Assembly (NCBI RefSeq): GCF_003046295.1
Contig: NZ_PZZN01000002.1
Location: 682,001-746,000 of the forward strand
Direction of reading: 5' to 3'
Source of the DNA: Sphingomonas aerolata
Lineage (GTDB): Bacteria > Pseudomonadota > Alphaproteobacteria > Sphingomonadales > Sphingomonadaceae
DNA: 64,000 nt
Under the pieces are notes generated by a model. It saw only the letters and a program-made list of their open reading frames with translations, did not search any database and was not told the origin of the DNA. How positions within the stretch are numbered: the first letter of the stretch is position 1; each line of letters opens with the position of its first letter. Both the position numbers and the translations under genes were made by a program. Positions 44,919 through 53,515 of the stretch are shown here, piece by piece.

Positions 44919-46724
44919 TCAGGCGGCGATGTCATAGGGCTTGATGTCGCCGCTCAGGTACAGGTTGCGCGCCTTGGCGCGGCTGAGCTTGCCCGACGAG
45001 GTGCGCGGCAACGTGCGGGGAGGGATCAGTTCGATCACGCAGTTCATGCCCGTCACAGAGCGGACGCGTTCGCGGATCTCGTCGCGCAGGCGCAGGCGTT
45101 CACCCTCGTCGGAGCTGCGGCACTGGACGAGGACGGCGGGGGTTTCCTCGCCTCCCGGGGTCGTGATCGCGAATGCGGCGATGTCGCCCGCCTTGAACCC
45201 GGGCAGCTGCTCGACCGCCCATTCGATGTCCTGCGGCCAGTGGTTCTTGCCGTTGACGATGATCATGTCCTTCGCCCGGCCGACGATGTAGATATAGCCA
45301 TCGGACATATAGCCCATGTCGCCGGTATCGAGCCAGCCATCGGACATGCACGCCGCGGTCGCGGCATCGTCGCGGAAATAGCCGACCATCACCGACTTGC
45401 CCTTGCACCAGACCTTGCCGATCGCACGCTCGGGAAGGGGGGTGCCGTCCTCCTCGCGGATCTCGATCGTCATGTCGCGCACCGGCTTGCCGCAATTGAC
45501 GATCGCCCGGTAGCGCTGCGGGCGGTCCTCGCCGCGCGCGCCGCCGGACAACTGAGTTTCCTCGACCAGCTCGACGCGGATCCCTTCGCCCGGCGGCATC
45601 AGCGATACCGCCAGCGTCGCTTCGGCAAGGCCGTAGCTGGGCAGGAAGGCAGACGCCTGGAATCCGGCGTCGGCAAAGGCGTCGACGAACGACTGCATCA
45701 CGTCGGGACGGATCATGTCGGCGCCATTGCCCGCGACGCGCCAGCGCGACAGGTCGAACCGGTCGCTCGCCTTGGTCTGCGGCGACATGCGGCGCGCGCA
45801 GATGTCATAGCCGAAGGTCGGCGAATAGCTGAGCGTGGTGCCGGTGTTGCGGCTGATGAGATCGAGCCAGGCGAGCGGACGGCGCGCGAAATCCTCGGTC
45901 TTGAGGTAATCGGTCGAGACCTGGTTGGCGATCGGCGACAGGAAGCAGCCGACCAGCCCCATGTCATGATACCAGGGCAGCCAGGACACGCACCGGTCGG
46001 TGTCGCAGACTTCCATGCCGTGGCTGTGCGCGGCGAGATTGTTGAGCAGAGCCTCGTGCGTGATGACGACGCCGTGCGGGAACCGCGTCGAGCCGCTCGA
46101 ATATTGCAGATAGGCGATGTCGTCGGGACGTGCCTCGGGCAGCGTGGCGGCGGGGGCTTCGCGGGTCGCGAATTCGGACCAGTCGATCCCGTGCGTGCCC
46201 GCCAGACGCGCCGCCTCGCTCGCCATCTGCGCGAGCTCCGGCGGAAAGATCAGCATCTTGGGATCGCAGCTCGAAAGCTGGACGCGGAGCTGTTCGATAT
46301 AGGAATCGCGGCCGCCGAACGATGTCGGCAGGGGCAGCGGCACCGGCCAGGCGCCCGCATACACGACACCGAAGAACAGCGCGGCGAATTCGGGGCCGGT
46401 CTCGGCGACCAGCGCGATGCGGTCGGCAGGGGCGACGCCGGCGGCGATCAGGCGATCCGCCATCGCCAGCGCGTCACGGCGCAGCGTCGCATAGGGATAG
46501 GGCTGGCTGAGCGTACCGCGCGCGTCATGGAAGTTGAGGCCGCGCTGCCCCGTCGCCGCATAGTCGAGTGCCTCGCCAAGTGTCGTGAAGTCGGCGAAGC
46601 GGCGCGGCAGCGTGTCCGCGGTGGGGGTCGCCGTGCGCTGCGCCGGCATCGGATCGGCCGACGGTGCGACCGCAGGCTTTACCAGCCCGTTCGTCGCCGT
46701 CGTCTGAAAGGTGTCGATCGTCAT
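44919..46724 (-). CDS. Fatty acyl-AMP ligase (FadD32/FAAL-like)
   Basis: A 601-residue member of the adenylate-forming family. The phosphate-binding loop is YSSGSTRFPHGVVITHEAL and the FAAL-type region SWLPWYHDMGLVGCF follows. AGNGADMIRPDVMQSFVDAF and DGWLDTGDMGYMSDGYIYIVGRAKDMIIVNGKNHWPQDIE are core motifs, with a C-terminal Lys in LPRTSSGKLSR. Many such enzymes load fatty acids onto acyl carrier domains of polyketide or nonribosomal synthases. No such synthase or carrier gene is nearby. ATG at 46724 follows AGGA. Confidence 0.88.
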   Translation of the reverse strand: MTIDTFQTTATNGLVKPAVAPSADPMPAQRTATPTADTLPRRFADFTTLGEALDYAATGQRGLNFHDARGTLSQPYPYATLRRDALAMADRLIAAGVAPADRIALVAETGPEFAALFFGVVYAGAWPVPLPLPTSFGGRDSYIEQLRVQLSSCDPKMLIFPPELAQMASEAARLAGTHGIDWSEFATREAPAATLPEARPDDIAYLQYSSGSTRFPHGVVITHEALLNNLAAHSHGMEVCDTDRCVSWLPWYHDMGLVGCFLSPIANQVSTDYLKTEDFARRPLAWLDLISRNTGTTLSYSPTFGYDICARRMSPQTKASDRFDLSRWRVAGNGADMIRPDVMQSFVDAFADAGFQASAFLPSYGLAEATLAVSLMPPGEGIRVELVEETQLSGGARGEDRPQRYRAIVNCGKPVRDMTIEIREEDGTPLPERAIGKVWCKGKSVMVGYFRDDAATAACMSDGWLDTGDMGYMSDGYIYIVGRAKDMIIVNGKNHWPQDIEWAVEQLPGFKAGDIAAFAITTPGGEETPAVLVQCRSSDEGERLRLRDEIRERVRSVTGMNCVIELIPPRTLPRTSSGKLSRAKARNLYLSGDIKPYDIAA

Positions 46725-46775
46725 GTGCGTCCTGTCTTCCACGTCGCGGCCTGTCCGGGGACATTCGCCGCTTGA

Positions 46776-46804
46776 GACCGTGCAAAGGCCAGCCATGCAC
46801 GGTC
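46776..46804. promoter_or_regulatory. Inverted repeat between acyl-AMP ligase and recX genes
   Basis: GACCGTGCA (46776-46784) and TGCACGGTC (46796-46804) are perfect 9-base inverted arms with an 11-base spacer. The element is about 50 bases upstream of the ligase start and 41 upstream of the recX start. This is a typical place for a dimeric repressor or activator. It does not match the alphaproteobacterial LexA box GTTC-N7-GTTC. Confidence 0.4.
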
Positions 46805-46845
46805 GTGGCGTTCAAAATCCTATCCCAGTGTGGCACAATGATGGC

Positions 46846-47442
46846 GTGACCCAGGATCGCCGCCGAGAAAGACAGGAGAAACGCCCGCCAAAACCGCTGG
46901 ATGCCGCGGGACTGGAGGGGTTGGCGCTGCGCTATGTCGAGCGATTCGCGACCACGCGCGGCCGCCTGAGCGATTATCTGCGGCGCAAAATACGCGAGCG
47001 CGGCTGGGTCGAGGCGCCCGAAACCGGTCCGGCGGTGCCGCCCGCCGATCCCGAGGGGCTGGCGCAAAGACTGGCAGATCTCGGCTATATCAACGATCGC
47101 GGCTTTGCAGAGGCGCGGGCGGCAGCGATGCAGCGTCGCGGCCTGGGTGCGCGGCGCGTCGCGGGGGCGTTTCGCGAGGCGGGGATCGACGAGGCCGATG
47201 CCGATGCGCTCGCCCCCGAAATCGCGGCGCGCGACGTCGATGCGGCGCTGGCCTATGCGAAGCGCAAGCGGCTGGGCCCGTATGCCCGGTCGGACAATAG
47301 CGACGGGGGCGGGGCCGAGAATCGTGCGCTGCGGCAAAAACAGCTCAGCGCGATGGTGCGCGCCGGCCACGGTTTCGATCTGGCACGCAAAATTCTTGCC
47401 GCGTCCCCGTCTGAGACGATCGATACGACAGATTTTGACTGA
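46846..47442 (+). CDS. recX: RecX family regulatory protein
   Basis: A 198-residue RecX, the modulator that binds within the RecA filament groove and inhibits or adjusts it. The family helices [30 protein letters not shown] and [39 protein letters not shown] are clear. The GTG at 46846 is used, since ATGs just before it run into stops; an earlier in-frame start exists but overlaps the ligase leader. It is divergent from the acyl-AMP ligase. No recA gene is in the window. Confidence 0.85.
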   Translation: MTQDRRRERQEKRPPKPLDAAGLEGLALRYVERFATTRGRLSDYLRRKIRERGWVEAPETGPAVPPADPEGLAQRLADLGYINDRGFAEARAAAMQRRGLGARRVAGAFREAGIDEADADALAPEIAARDVDAALAYAKRKRLGPYARSDNSDGGGAENRALRQKQLSAMVRAGHGFDLARKILAASPSETIDTTDFD

Positions 47443-47506
47443 GGACGCATTGCAGGTTGTTGCGGCTGCGACGAAGCGTGCTAGCAAGGTGCAGGGGTGC
47501 GTAACG

Positions 47507-48175
47507 ATGCGTAGTGAAGCGCAATATGACGGGGACAGGCCGGCCACGGTACCGGACGCGGTGGCGGCTGCCGGACCGCGCGCAGTGCCGGACATCGATC
47601 AAGGCGTCGATCAGCCCGCTGTACAAGCGACTGCACAGGCTATCGCGGAGCCGTCCGTGCTCGGCGGGGTGATCAAATGGTTCGATGTGACGCGCGGTTT
47701 CGGCTTCGCGGTCGCTGACGATACGGCGATCGGCGATATCCTGATCCATTTCTCGGTACTCCAGCCGCATGGCCGGCGCAGCCTGCCAGAGGGCGCGCGG
47801 GTCGACGTGGTCGCGGTGCAGCGCGGGCGTGGGTTCCAGGCGCGCGAAGTCCTGTCGATCGATCTGAGCGGCGCGGTCGAGGAGACGGCGGCACGACCGG
47901 GCACGGCGGCGCCGGTCGACCGGATCGATCCGGTCGCGCTGATCGATGCCGCAGGCCCGTTCGAACCCGTCGTCGTCAAGTGGTTCAACCGGCTCAAGGG
48001 CTATGGCTTCCTGGTACGGGCAAGCGACGACAGTGACGTGTTCATCCATATGGAAACGCTGCGGCGGGCGGGGATCGACGTCGTTGAGCCCGATCAGCCG
48101 TTGCAGGCGCGAATCGTGACCGGTCGCAAGGGGCCGCTGGCCGTCACGGTGGAGCGATCCGCGCCGGCGTGGTAA
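47507..48175 (+). CDS. Protein with two cold-shock domains
   Basis: A 222-residue protein with a low-complexity N-terminus (about 50 residues) and two cold-shock domains: [19 protein letters not shown] with DILIHFSVL, and [31 protein letters not shown]. Between them is an acidic and Ala/Pro linker. The RNP1-like KGYGFL and RNP2-like VFIHM motifs are present, though RNP1 of the first copy is RGFGFAV. It should bind single-stranded RNA or DNA. ATG at 47507 follows AGGGG. It follows recX and may share its transcript. Confidence 0.9.
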   Translation: MRSEAQYDGDRPATVPDAVAAAGPRAVPDIDQGVDQPAVQATAQAIAEPSVLGGVIKWFDVTRGFGFAVADDTAIGDILIHFSVLQPHGRRSLPEGARVDVVAVQRGRGFQAREVLSIDLSGAVEETAARPGTAAPVDRIDPVALIDAAGPFEPVVVKWFNRLKGYGFLVRASDDSDVFIHMETLRRAGIDVVEPDQPLQARIVTGRKGPLAVTVERSAPAW

Positions 48176-48204
48176 CCGGCCCGCCGCAACCGGGGATATA
48201 TGTA

Positions 48205-48750
48205 ATGAGTAAAACCGTCTTCGCCGCGCTTCTGGCGCTCGGCCTGTGCGCGTGTTCGAACGGCGACGCCCGGGCGGGCGACGCCGCCGCCCCAGACGCT
48301 ACCGTCGCGGGCACTGCGACCGGCACGGGCACCGGTGCTGGACCGGGTCAGGCTGCCGCGACGCTGGCCGTGACGATCCACAGCGCGAACGGCGCGCATG
48401 TGTTCACCGTCGAGAGCGCCAAGACCGAGGCGGAGCAGGCCCGCGGGCTGATGTACCGGACCGATCTCAAGCCGAATCGGGGCATGCTGTTCTGGCCCTA
48501 TCCGACCGACGGCAGCGGGCCGCGCGAGGCGAATTTCTGGATGAAGAACACGCCGAGCCCGCTCGACATCATCTATATCCGCGCCGACCGGACGATCGCG
48601 CGGATCGCCGAGAACACGATCCCGTTCTCCGAAACGCCGATCCCGTCGGGCGAACCCGTCGGCGCGGTCCTCGAGATCATGGGCGGACGTGCCGGGGAAC
48701 TCGGCATCGCCGAGGGCGACCGCGTCGAATGGCCGGGTGCGCCGGGCTGA
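48205..48750 (+). CDS. DUF192 family lipoprotein
   Basis: A 181-residue protein with a signal ending LCAC (probable lipobox) and a Thr/Gly/Ala-rich linker. The DUF192 domain has FTVESAKTEAEQARGLMYRTDLKPNRGMLF, EANFWMKNTPSPLDIIYIRADRTI and AVLEIMGGRAGELGI. Function is unknown; family members are small periplasmic or thermophile proteins with a compact beta fold. ATG at 48205 gives the best signal. It follows the cold-shock gene by 29 bases. Confidence 0.88.
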   Translation: MSKTVFAALLALGLCACSNGDARAGDAAAPDATVAGTATGTGTGAGPGQAAATLAVTIHSANGAHVFTVESAKTEAEQARGLMYRTDLKPNRGMLFWPYPTDGSGPREANFWMKNTPSPLDIIYIRADRTIARIAENTIPFSETPIPSGEPVGAVLEIMGGRAGELGIAEGDRVEWPGAPG

Positions 48751-48842
48751 ACCGCCATATCCACCGCAAAGTGCCGTCCCGCCATGGCGCGGGCACTGCG
48801 TTCGAGGTTGATGGCGCGGCGTGCACCCGCTAAGCGGCGGCT

Positions 48843-49232
48843 ATGGGATTTCTCGCATCGACCTTCACCTGGTGGAACGGCGCCACGCTCGGCACCAAAT
48901 TCGGGCTCCGCGGCAAGACGCGGATGGGCGAGGACGCGCTCGGCAACGTCTATTATGAAGGCGGCAAGGACACCGCGGGCAATCCGCGCCGCTGGGTGAT
49001 CTATCAGGGTGCGACCGACGCCAGCCGGGTACCGCCCGCCTGGTTCAGCTGGCTGCACCATCAGGTCGCCGACGTGCCCGATCGTGCCCTGCCGCCGGTC
49101 CGCCCCTGGCAAAAGCCCGCCCTGCCGAATCTGACGGGTACCGCACTCGCCTATCGCCCGACGGGCGCGATGGAAAAGGGTGGCCAGCGCGCTGCGGCGA
49201 CCGGCGATTACGAAGCGTGGGTGCCTGAGTGA
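48843..49232 (+). CDS. NDUFA12-like NADH:ubiquinone oxidoreductase 17.2 kDa subunit
   Basis: A 129-residue homologue of the mitochondrial complex I accessory subunit NDUFA12, found in alphaproteobacteria. The core GLRGKTRMGEDALGNVYYEGGKD, RRWVIYQGATDASRVPPAWFSWLHHQ and the Pro-rich tail with YRPTGA are typical. It is expected on the matrix/cytoplasmic arm of complex I. The gene is away from any nuo genes. The next gene overlaps its stop and encodes a DUF2155 protein, a common pairing in this group as far as I recall. Confidence 0.92.
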   Translation: MGFLASTFTWWNGATLGTKFGLRGKTRMGEDALGNVYYEGGKDTAGNPRRWVIYQGATDASRVPPAWFSWLHHQVADVPDRALPPVRPWQKPALPNLTGTALAYRPTGAMEKGGQRAAATGDYEAWVPE

Positions 49233-49894
49233 TGCAGCGCCGGATCGCTGCGGCGATCCTGGTCGTGGTTCTCGCGGTCGGTGGCTGGTTCGGCTATCGC
49301 GCCTGGACGAACCGCAGGGCCGATACGACCGTCGTGGTCCAGCAGGATCTGCCGGGCGGTGATCAGGCCGGTGACGGATCGGTCGAGACGATCGACACGG
49401 GCGGCGCGGCGCTCGCCAATGGCGGGACGCCGATGGCACAGCGCGTCGCGGTGATCGGCCTGCTCAACAAGCGGAACGGGGTGACGCGCGACGTCACGTT
49501 GAAGCCCGGACAGGCAACCCGGATGGGCGACGTCGTCCTCCGCCTGCGCGCCTGCGAACAGACCGCCCCCTGGGAGCCCGAACAGCTGACGGGGGCCTTT
49601 GTCCAGGTGATCGTCCGCGGCGTCGACAAGAAATGGCGGCGGACATTTTCGGGCTGGCTGTACAAGGAGCGCCCCGCGCTGAACGCGGTGCAGCATCCGA
49701 TCTACGACGTCTGGACCAAAAGCTGCGCGATGACCTTCCCCGCAACCGGGCCGGATACGGCATCGTCGGGCGCAACTGCAGCGGCGCGGTCGAGCGCGAA
49801 GAAATCCCCGGTGGCGGCCGACGACGCAGCCGCGCCGGACGAGCCGGTCGAGCCGACCACCCCATCGAGCGCCGCGGCGAGCAACGCGATATAA
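49232..49894 (+). CDS. DUF2155 domain protein
   Basis: A 220-residue protein with an N-terminal hydrophobic anchor (about residues 5-22) and a DUF2155 core: VAVIGLLNKRNGVTRDVTLKPGQATRMGDVVLRLRACEQTAPWE, then GVDKKWRRTFSGWLYKERPALNAVQHPIYDVWTKSC. The two Cys may form a disulfide in the periplasm. ATG at 49232 is used; GTG at 49229 gives one extra residue and a GTGA overlap with the preceding gene. The last 64 residues, a low-complexity Ala/Ser/Pro tail, overlap the aat gene on the other strand. Confidence 0.85.
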   Translation: MQRRIAAAILVVVLAVGGWFGYRAWTNRRADTTVVVQQDLPGGDQAGDGSVETIDTGGAALANGGTPMAQRVAVIGLLNKRNGVTRDVTLKPGQATRMGDVVLRLRACEQTAPWEPEQLTGAFVQVIVRGVDKKWRRTFSGWLYKERPALNAVQHPIYDVWTKSCAMTFPATGPDTASSGATAAARSSAKKSPVAADDAAAPDEPVEPTTPSSAAASNAI

Positions 49895-50436
49895 TCGGCA
49901 CGCTCGATCTCGATCGCGCCGAGCGATTCGAGATGCGAGGTCTGGAACTGGCAATCGAGTAGGTCGAAGCCGCCGGCCTTCAGCCGCGCGACGAGATGCG
50001 CCAGCGCGACCTTCGACGCGTCGGTCGCGCGGCTGACCATGCTTTCGCCGAAAAAGGCCCGCCCGAGCGCCAGCCCGTATAGCCCGCCGACCAGCCGGTC
50101 GCCGTCCCAGCATTCGACCGAATGCGCAAAGCCCATCAGATGCAGCGTGTGGAAGACCCGCTCGATCCCCGCATTGATCCACGTCTCGGGCCGGCCCTCG
50201 ACGCTTTCGGCGCACAGCGCGAGGATCTGGCCGAACGCAGTGTCGACGGTGACGCGGAAGCGGTCCGCGACGATGGTCTTGCGCAGCGAGCGCGAGAGAC
50301 GGAACCCGTCGAGCGGCAGGACCGCGCGCTGGCGCGGCTCGACCCAGTAGACGTCGATCGCGTCGCGGCTGTCGGCCATCGGGAAGACGCCGGCCGCATA
50401 GCCGCCAAGCACGAGGCGCGGATCGAGAATGTCCAT
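49702..50436 (-). CDS. aat: Leucyl/phenylalanyl-tRNA--protein transferase
   Basis: A 244-residue enzyme that adds Leu or Phe to N-terminal Arg/Lys of proteins, marking them for ClpS/ClpAP decay. DPRLVLGGYAAGVFPMA, YWVEPRQRAVLPLDGFRLSRSLRKT, WINAGIERVFHTLHLMGFAHSVECWDGDRLVGGLYGLALGRAFFGESMVSRATDASK and LLDCQFQTSHLESLGAIEI are family motifs. The end is long and ends IAQLLVQTS. The last 193 bases lie antisense to the DUF2155 gene. Confidence 0.95.
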   Translation of the reverse strand: MDILDPRLVLGGYAAGVFPMADSRDAIDVYWVEPRQRAVLPLDGFRLSRSLRKTIVADRFRVTVDTAFGQILALCAESVEGRPETWINAGIERVFHTLHLMGFAHSVECWDGDRLVGGLYGLALGRAFFGESMVSRATDASKVALAHLVARLKAGGFDLLDCQFQTSHLESLGAIEIERADYIALLAAALDGVVGSTGSSGAAASSAATGDFFALDRAAAVAPDDAVSGPVAGKVIAQLLVQTS

Positions 50437-50446
50437 CGGTCGCGCC

Positions 50447-51172
50447 TTAGCCCGCTGCCAACCCCGCCGCCAGCCGATGTTCGATCGTCCGCCACAGCTG
50501 ATCGAACGCCGCCGCGGCGGTCGAGCGTGGTGCGAAGGCCCCGACCGCCGCGCGTTGTACCGTCATCGCCTCGATCACACTGCTCATTGGAATGACCGGC
50601 CAGTCGGGGTTGGCGGCCAGCGCGTCGGCATGCAGGCGCCGTCGGCGATCGACCATCGCATGGACGGGCAGCACGGGCACCTTGCCGCCGAGATGGCGGA
50701 TCACCTCCTCATAGGCGCGTTGCGACAGTGGCGAGGGGATGACGGGAACGACGATCAGATCGGCGGCGCGCATCACCTGATCGGCGGTTTCGGTAAGTCC
50801 CGGCGGGCAGTCGAGCAGGACGCGATCATAATCGGTCAGCGCGCCGATCAGCTTGCCGAGCCGCTTTTTCTTGTCGAGCGTGTGAAACAGCTGGTCGAGA
50901 CCGCGGAGTGAAGCGTCGGCGGTGATCAGGTCGAGCTTCGCGACCGGCGTCGGCTGGGCGCGTTTGGCGACGCTGATATCGCGGGAGAACATCGCTTGGG
51001 CCTGATCCCGCCCGGCGGTACCGTGCAGCAGGAAACTGCTCGCGGCCTGCGGGTCGAGGTCCCAGAGAATCGTGCGGCGTGCCGACCGGGTTGCCGAACA
51101 CCAGGCGAGATTGACCGCCAGCGTCGTCTTACCGACGCCGCCCTTCAGGCTGTAGATCGCGATGGTTGCCAT
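50447..51172 (-). CDS. ParA/MinD-like ATPase
   Basis: A 241-residue P-loop ATPase with the deviant Walker A motif SLKGGVGKTT, Walker B-like LLDCPPGL and the switch region. It starts MATIAIYSLKGG at ATG 51172. No ParB, MinE or parS-like partner is nearby, so it is an orphan. Such proteins position cargoes such as plasmids, chromosomes, chemoreceptor arrays or carboxysomes by dynamic ATP-dependent binding. Its cargo is unknown. The gene ends 10 bases before the aat start on the same strand, so they may be cotranscribed. Confidence 0.82.
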   Translation of the reverse strand: MATIAIYSLKGGVGKTTLAVNLAWCSATRSARRTILWDLDPQAASSFLLHGTAGRDQAQAMFSRDISVAKRAQPTPVAKLDLITADASLRGLDQLFHTLDKKKRLGKLIGALTDYDRVLLDCPPGLTETADQVMRAADLIVVPVIPSPLSQRAYEEVIRHLGGKVPVLPVHAMVDRRRRLHADALAANPDWPVIPMSSVIEAMTVQRAAVGAFAPRSTAAAAFDQLWRTIEHRLAAGLAAG

Positions 51173-51290
51173 GCCGGCCAGCGTGCCGGTGCGCGCCGCC
51201 GATGGCAAGGCATCGCGGCAAAACTACGCCCCGGGCGACGCTGGCGGTCGTCCGGGGCGCGGGATCATCCGGCCGTGGCCGGCTGAAGGA

Positions 51291-51677
51291 TCAGGTGTGG
51301 CAGGTCTGGCCGGGCTTGCCCGGCTGGGTCAGCTCGATCGACTTCTCGGTGCCCGTCATCGACCAGCCGCCGTCGGCGACCAGTGGCTCACCCTCGGCAG
51401 CCGCCTTGAGCGTCGTGGCCGGACCGCCTTCCTTGAGACGAACCACGGCCTGCTTGCCCCCCTGGAAGAAGGTCACATAGGCCAGGCTGTTGTCCTTGCA
51501 GCGCATCGTCTGCTCCGACTTGATCGACGGCGGCAGCTCGACCGGTGCCGCATTGGCGAGCTGGTTCGCCATCGGATCGGGATTGCTGTCGACCACCTCG
51601 GGTGCAGCCGGTTTGGAGTTGCAGGCAGCCAGCGCGAACAGCGCGGCGACGGCGGTGAGGGGGAGCGTCTTCTTCAT
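51291..51677 (-). CDS. Small lipoprotein, possibly MliC-like
   Basis: A 128-residue lipoprotein with lipobox LAAC (about residue 19). The mature part carries SEQTMRCKDNSLAYVTFFQGGKQAVVRLKEGGPATTL and GWSMTGTEKSIELTQPGKPGQTC; the two Cys and the beta pattern recall MliC, the lysozyme inhibitor, but the match is weak. ATG at 51677 gives the best signal. It precedes the ParA-like gene on the minus strand, 118 bases away. Confidence 0.65.
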   Translation of the reverse strand: MKKTLPLTAVAALFALAACNSKPAAPEVVDSNPDPMANQLANAAPVELPPSIKSEQTMRCKDNSLAYVTFFQGGKQAVVRLKEGGPATTLKAAAEGEPLVADGGWSMTGTEKSIELTQPGKPGQTCHT

Positions 51678-51910
51678 ATCGTCGGGGCTTCGCGCATGCA
51701 GCAAATCGCGTCAAGCCGTAGCGGCCGCGATGCGCGCGCGGCGGGACGGGTCATCCCCGGGATGCGCCGGTTCGTCGCATTGGCGATGGCGCCCGGCAGT
51801 GTTGCGCCACCACATTCCGGCAGTGGCGACGCGGGAATAAAGGCACCGGGGTCGTCCGATGTCACGCATCTGCCACTATATTTCACGGAACCGTTGTAAG
51901 AGGACGTTGC

Positions 51911-52081
51911 ATGCCGGGCCAAATTCCTGCCGCCGAGCGCCTGTCGGCGATATCGACGCTCATCACCCAGGCGCTCTGCCTGGCCGACGAGGGGGGCGAA
52001 TTGCTGCTCGGCGCCAAATTGTCCGACGCGCTGGATTGCGTTCAGGCCCGCATCGAAACGGTGAGGAGCGACGCGGCGTGA
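51911..52081 (+). CDS. Small hypothetical protein (56 aa)
   Basis: AGAGGAC precedes ATG at 51911 with good spacing. The 56-residue product is soluble and helical: ERLSAISTLITQALCLADEGGELLLGAKLSDALDCVQARIE. It has an even charge pattern and normal local codon use. It resembles short conserved sphingomonad proteins without known function. It lies between the lipoprotein gene (minus strand) and the cysteine synthase gene. Confidence 0.6.
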   Translation: MPGQIPAAERLSAISTLITQALCLADEGGELLLGAKLSDALDCVQARIETVRSDAA

Positions 52082-52181
52082 AAGGGGCGGCCTGACGGGG
52101 CTTGGTGCGCCGGCTTGTCCGGTGGATAGTTTTAGCGCGCTTGTGGCGGACCGGGAGTGGCGCCATCTACAGACAATGCAG

Positions 52182-53162
52182 ATGAGATCCGACACGCTGA
52201 CCGCCCCCGATACGCTTGCCCTGATCGGGAATACGCCGCTGGTGCGACTGAAGGGGCCAAGCGACGCGACGGGGTGCGATATCTTCGGCAAGTGCGAATT
52301 CACCAATCCGGGCGCGTCGATCAAGGATCGCGCTGCGCTGTTCATCGTCGAGGACGCCGAGGCGCGCGGCCTGCTCCAGCCGGGCGGGACGATCGTCGAG
52401 GGGACCGCGGGCAATACCGGGATCGGCCTGGCACTGGTCGCCAATGCCAAGGGCTACAAGACGATCATCGTGATGCCCGAGACGCAGAGCCGCGAGAAGA
52501 TGGACACGTTGCGCGCGCTGGGTGCCGAACTCGTGCTCGTGCCCGCCGCCGCCTTTTCCAACCCGTGTCATTTCGTGCACACGTCGCGGCGCATCGCCGA
52601 GGAGACGCCCGGCGCGATCTGGGCGAACCAGTTCGACAACACCGCCAATCGCCACGCGCATATTATCGGGACCGCCGAGGAGCTCTGGCGGCAGATGGAC
52701 GAGCGGATCGACGGCTTCACCTGCGCGGCGGGGACGGGCGGGACGATCGCCGGCGTCGGCCTGGGTCTGAAGGCGAAGGACGAGGCGATCTGCATCGCGC
52801 TGACCGATCCGCATGGCGCTGCGCTGTATAACTATTACGCGCATGGCGAGCTGAAGTCCGAAGGGTCCTCGGTTGCGGAAGGCATCGGGCAGGGGCGGAT
52901 CACCGCCAATCTCGATGGCGCGCCGATCGATACGCAGTTCCGGATCTCGGACGCGGAAGGCTATGCCTGGACCCGGCAGTTGCTCGACGAGGAGGGGCTG
53001 TGCCTCGGCCTGTCGTCCGGGATCAACGTCGCGGGCGCGGTCGCGCTGGCGCGGCAGCTCGGACCGGGCAAGCGGATCGCGACGATCCTGTGCGATACGG
53101 GGTTCCGCTACCTCTCGACGCTGTACAATCCTGAATGGCGCGCGGCGAAGGGCCTGGTGTGA
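52182..53162 (+). CDS. cysK: Cysteine synthase A-type PLP enzyme
   Basis: A 326-residue fold-type II PLP enzyme that makes cysteine from O-acetylserine and sulfide. LIGNTPLVRLKG, KCEFTNPGASIKDRAALFI (PLP Lys in IKD), EGTAGNTGIGLALVANAKG, TGGTIAGVGLGLKAKD and SEGSSVAEGIGQGR are clear. The last is typical of alphaproteobacterial cysteine synthases. The start is uncertain: ATG at 52176, at 52182, or the in-frame ATG at 52122 are possible, and no ribosome binding site decides. The next gene overlaps its stop. Confidence 0.92.
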   Translation: MRSDTLTAPDTLALIGNTPLVRLKGPSDATGCDIFGKCEFTNPGASIKDRAALFIVEDAEARGLLQPGGTIVEGTAGNTGIGLALVANAKGYKTIIVMPETQSREKMDTLRALGAELVLVPAAAFSNPCHFVHTSRRIAEETPGAIWANQFDNTANRHAHIIGTAEELWRQMDERIDGFTCAAGTGGTIAGVGLGLKAKDEAICIALTDPHGAALYNYYAHGELKSEGSSVAEGIGQGRITANLDGAPIDTQFRISDAEGYAWTRQLLDEEGLCLGLSSGINVAGAVALARQLGPGKRIATILCDTGFRYLSTLYNPEWRAAKGLV

Positions 53163-53515
53163 GCGAGGGCGGCGGCGCGCCGCGGGATGGTGAAATTCGA
53201 CAAGTGCGCGATGATCGGGTAGATGCGCGCGACAAGATGCAGACGCAACGCGCACCTTCGCAAACCATGCAGCGGATAAAGGTCGGCATGATCGGGCTCG
53301 CCGCAGTGGTGATCTTCATCGGGCTCGCCAGCGCGATCATCGGGTCGGCGACACGCGAACGACCCGTGGTCGCCGCCGGCTCGGCACAGGCCGATGTCGT
53401 CGCGAACATGGCCGTGTCGAACACGACCGCTGCCGCCGACGGTGCCGACGAGCCACTGGCGGAAATGGGCCTCGCACCCAGCGTCAATGCACAGGCACCC
53501 GCTACTCCGAACTGA
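53159..53515 (+). CDS. Small membrane-anchored hypothetical protein
   Basis: A 118-residue protein starting at GTG in the cysteine synthase stop (GTGA). After a polar N-terminus with charged residues there is one membrane helix (about residues 43-60, VGMIGLAAVVIFIGLASAII), and then a low-complexity Ala/Thr-rich tail. No domain is recognised. It may be a periplasm-facing single-pass protein. Confidence 0.6.
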   Translation: MSEGGGAPRDGEIRQVRDDRVDARDKMQTQRAPSQTMQRIKVGMIGLAAVVIFIGLASAIIGSATRERPVVAAGSAQADVVANMAVSNTTAAADGADEPLAEMGLAPSVNAQAPATPN

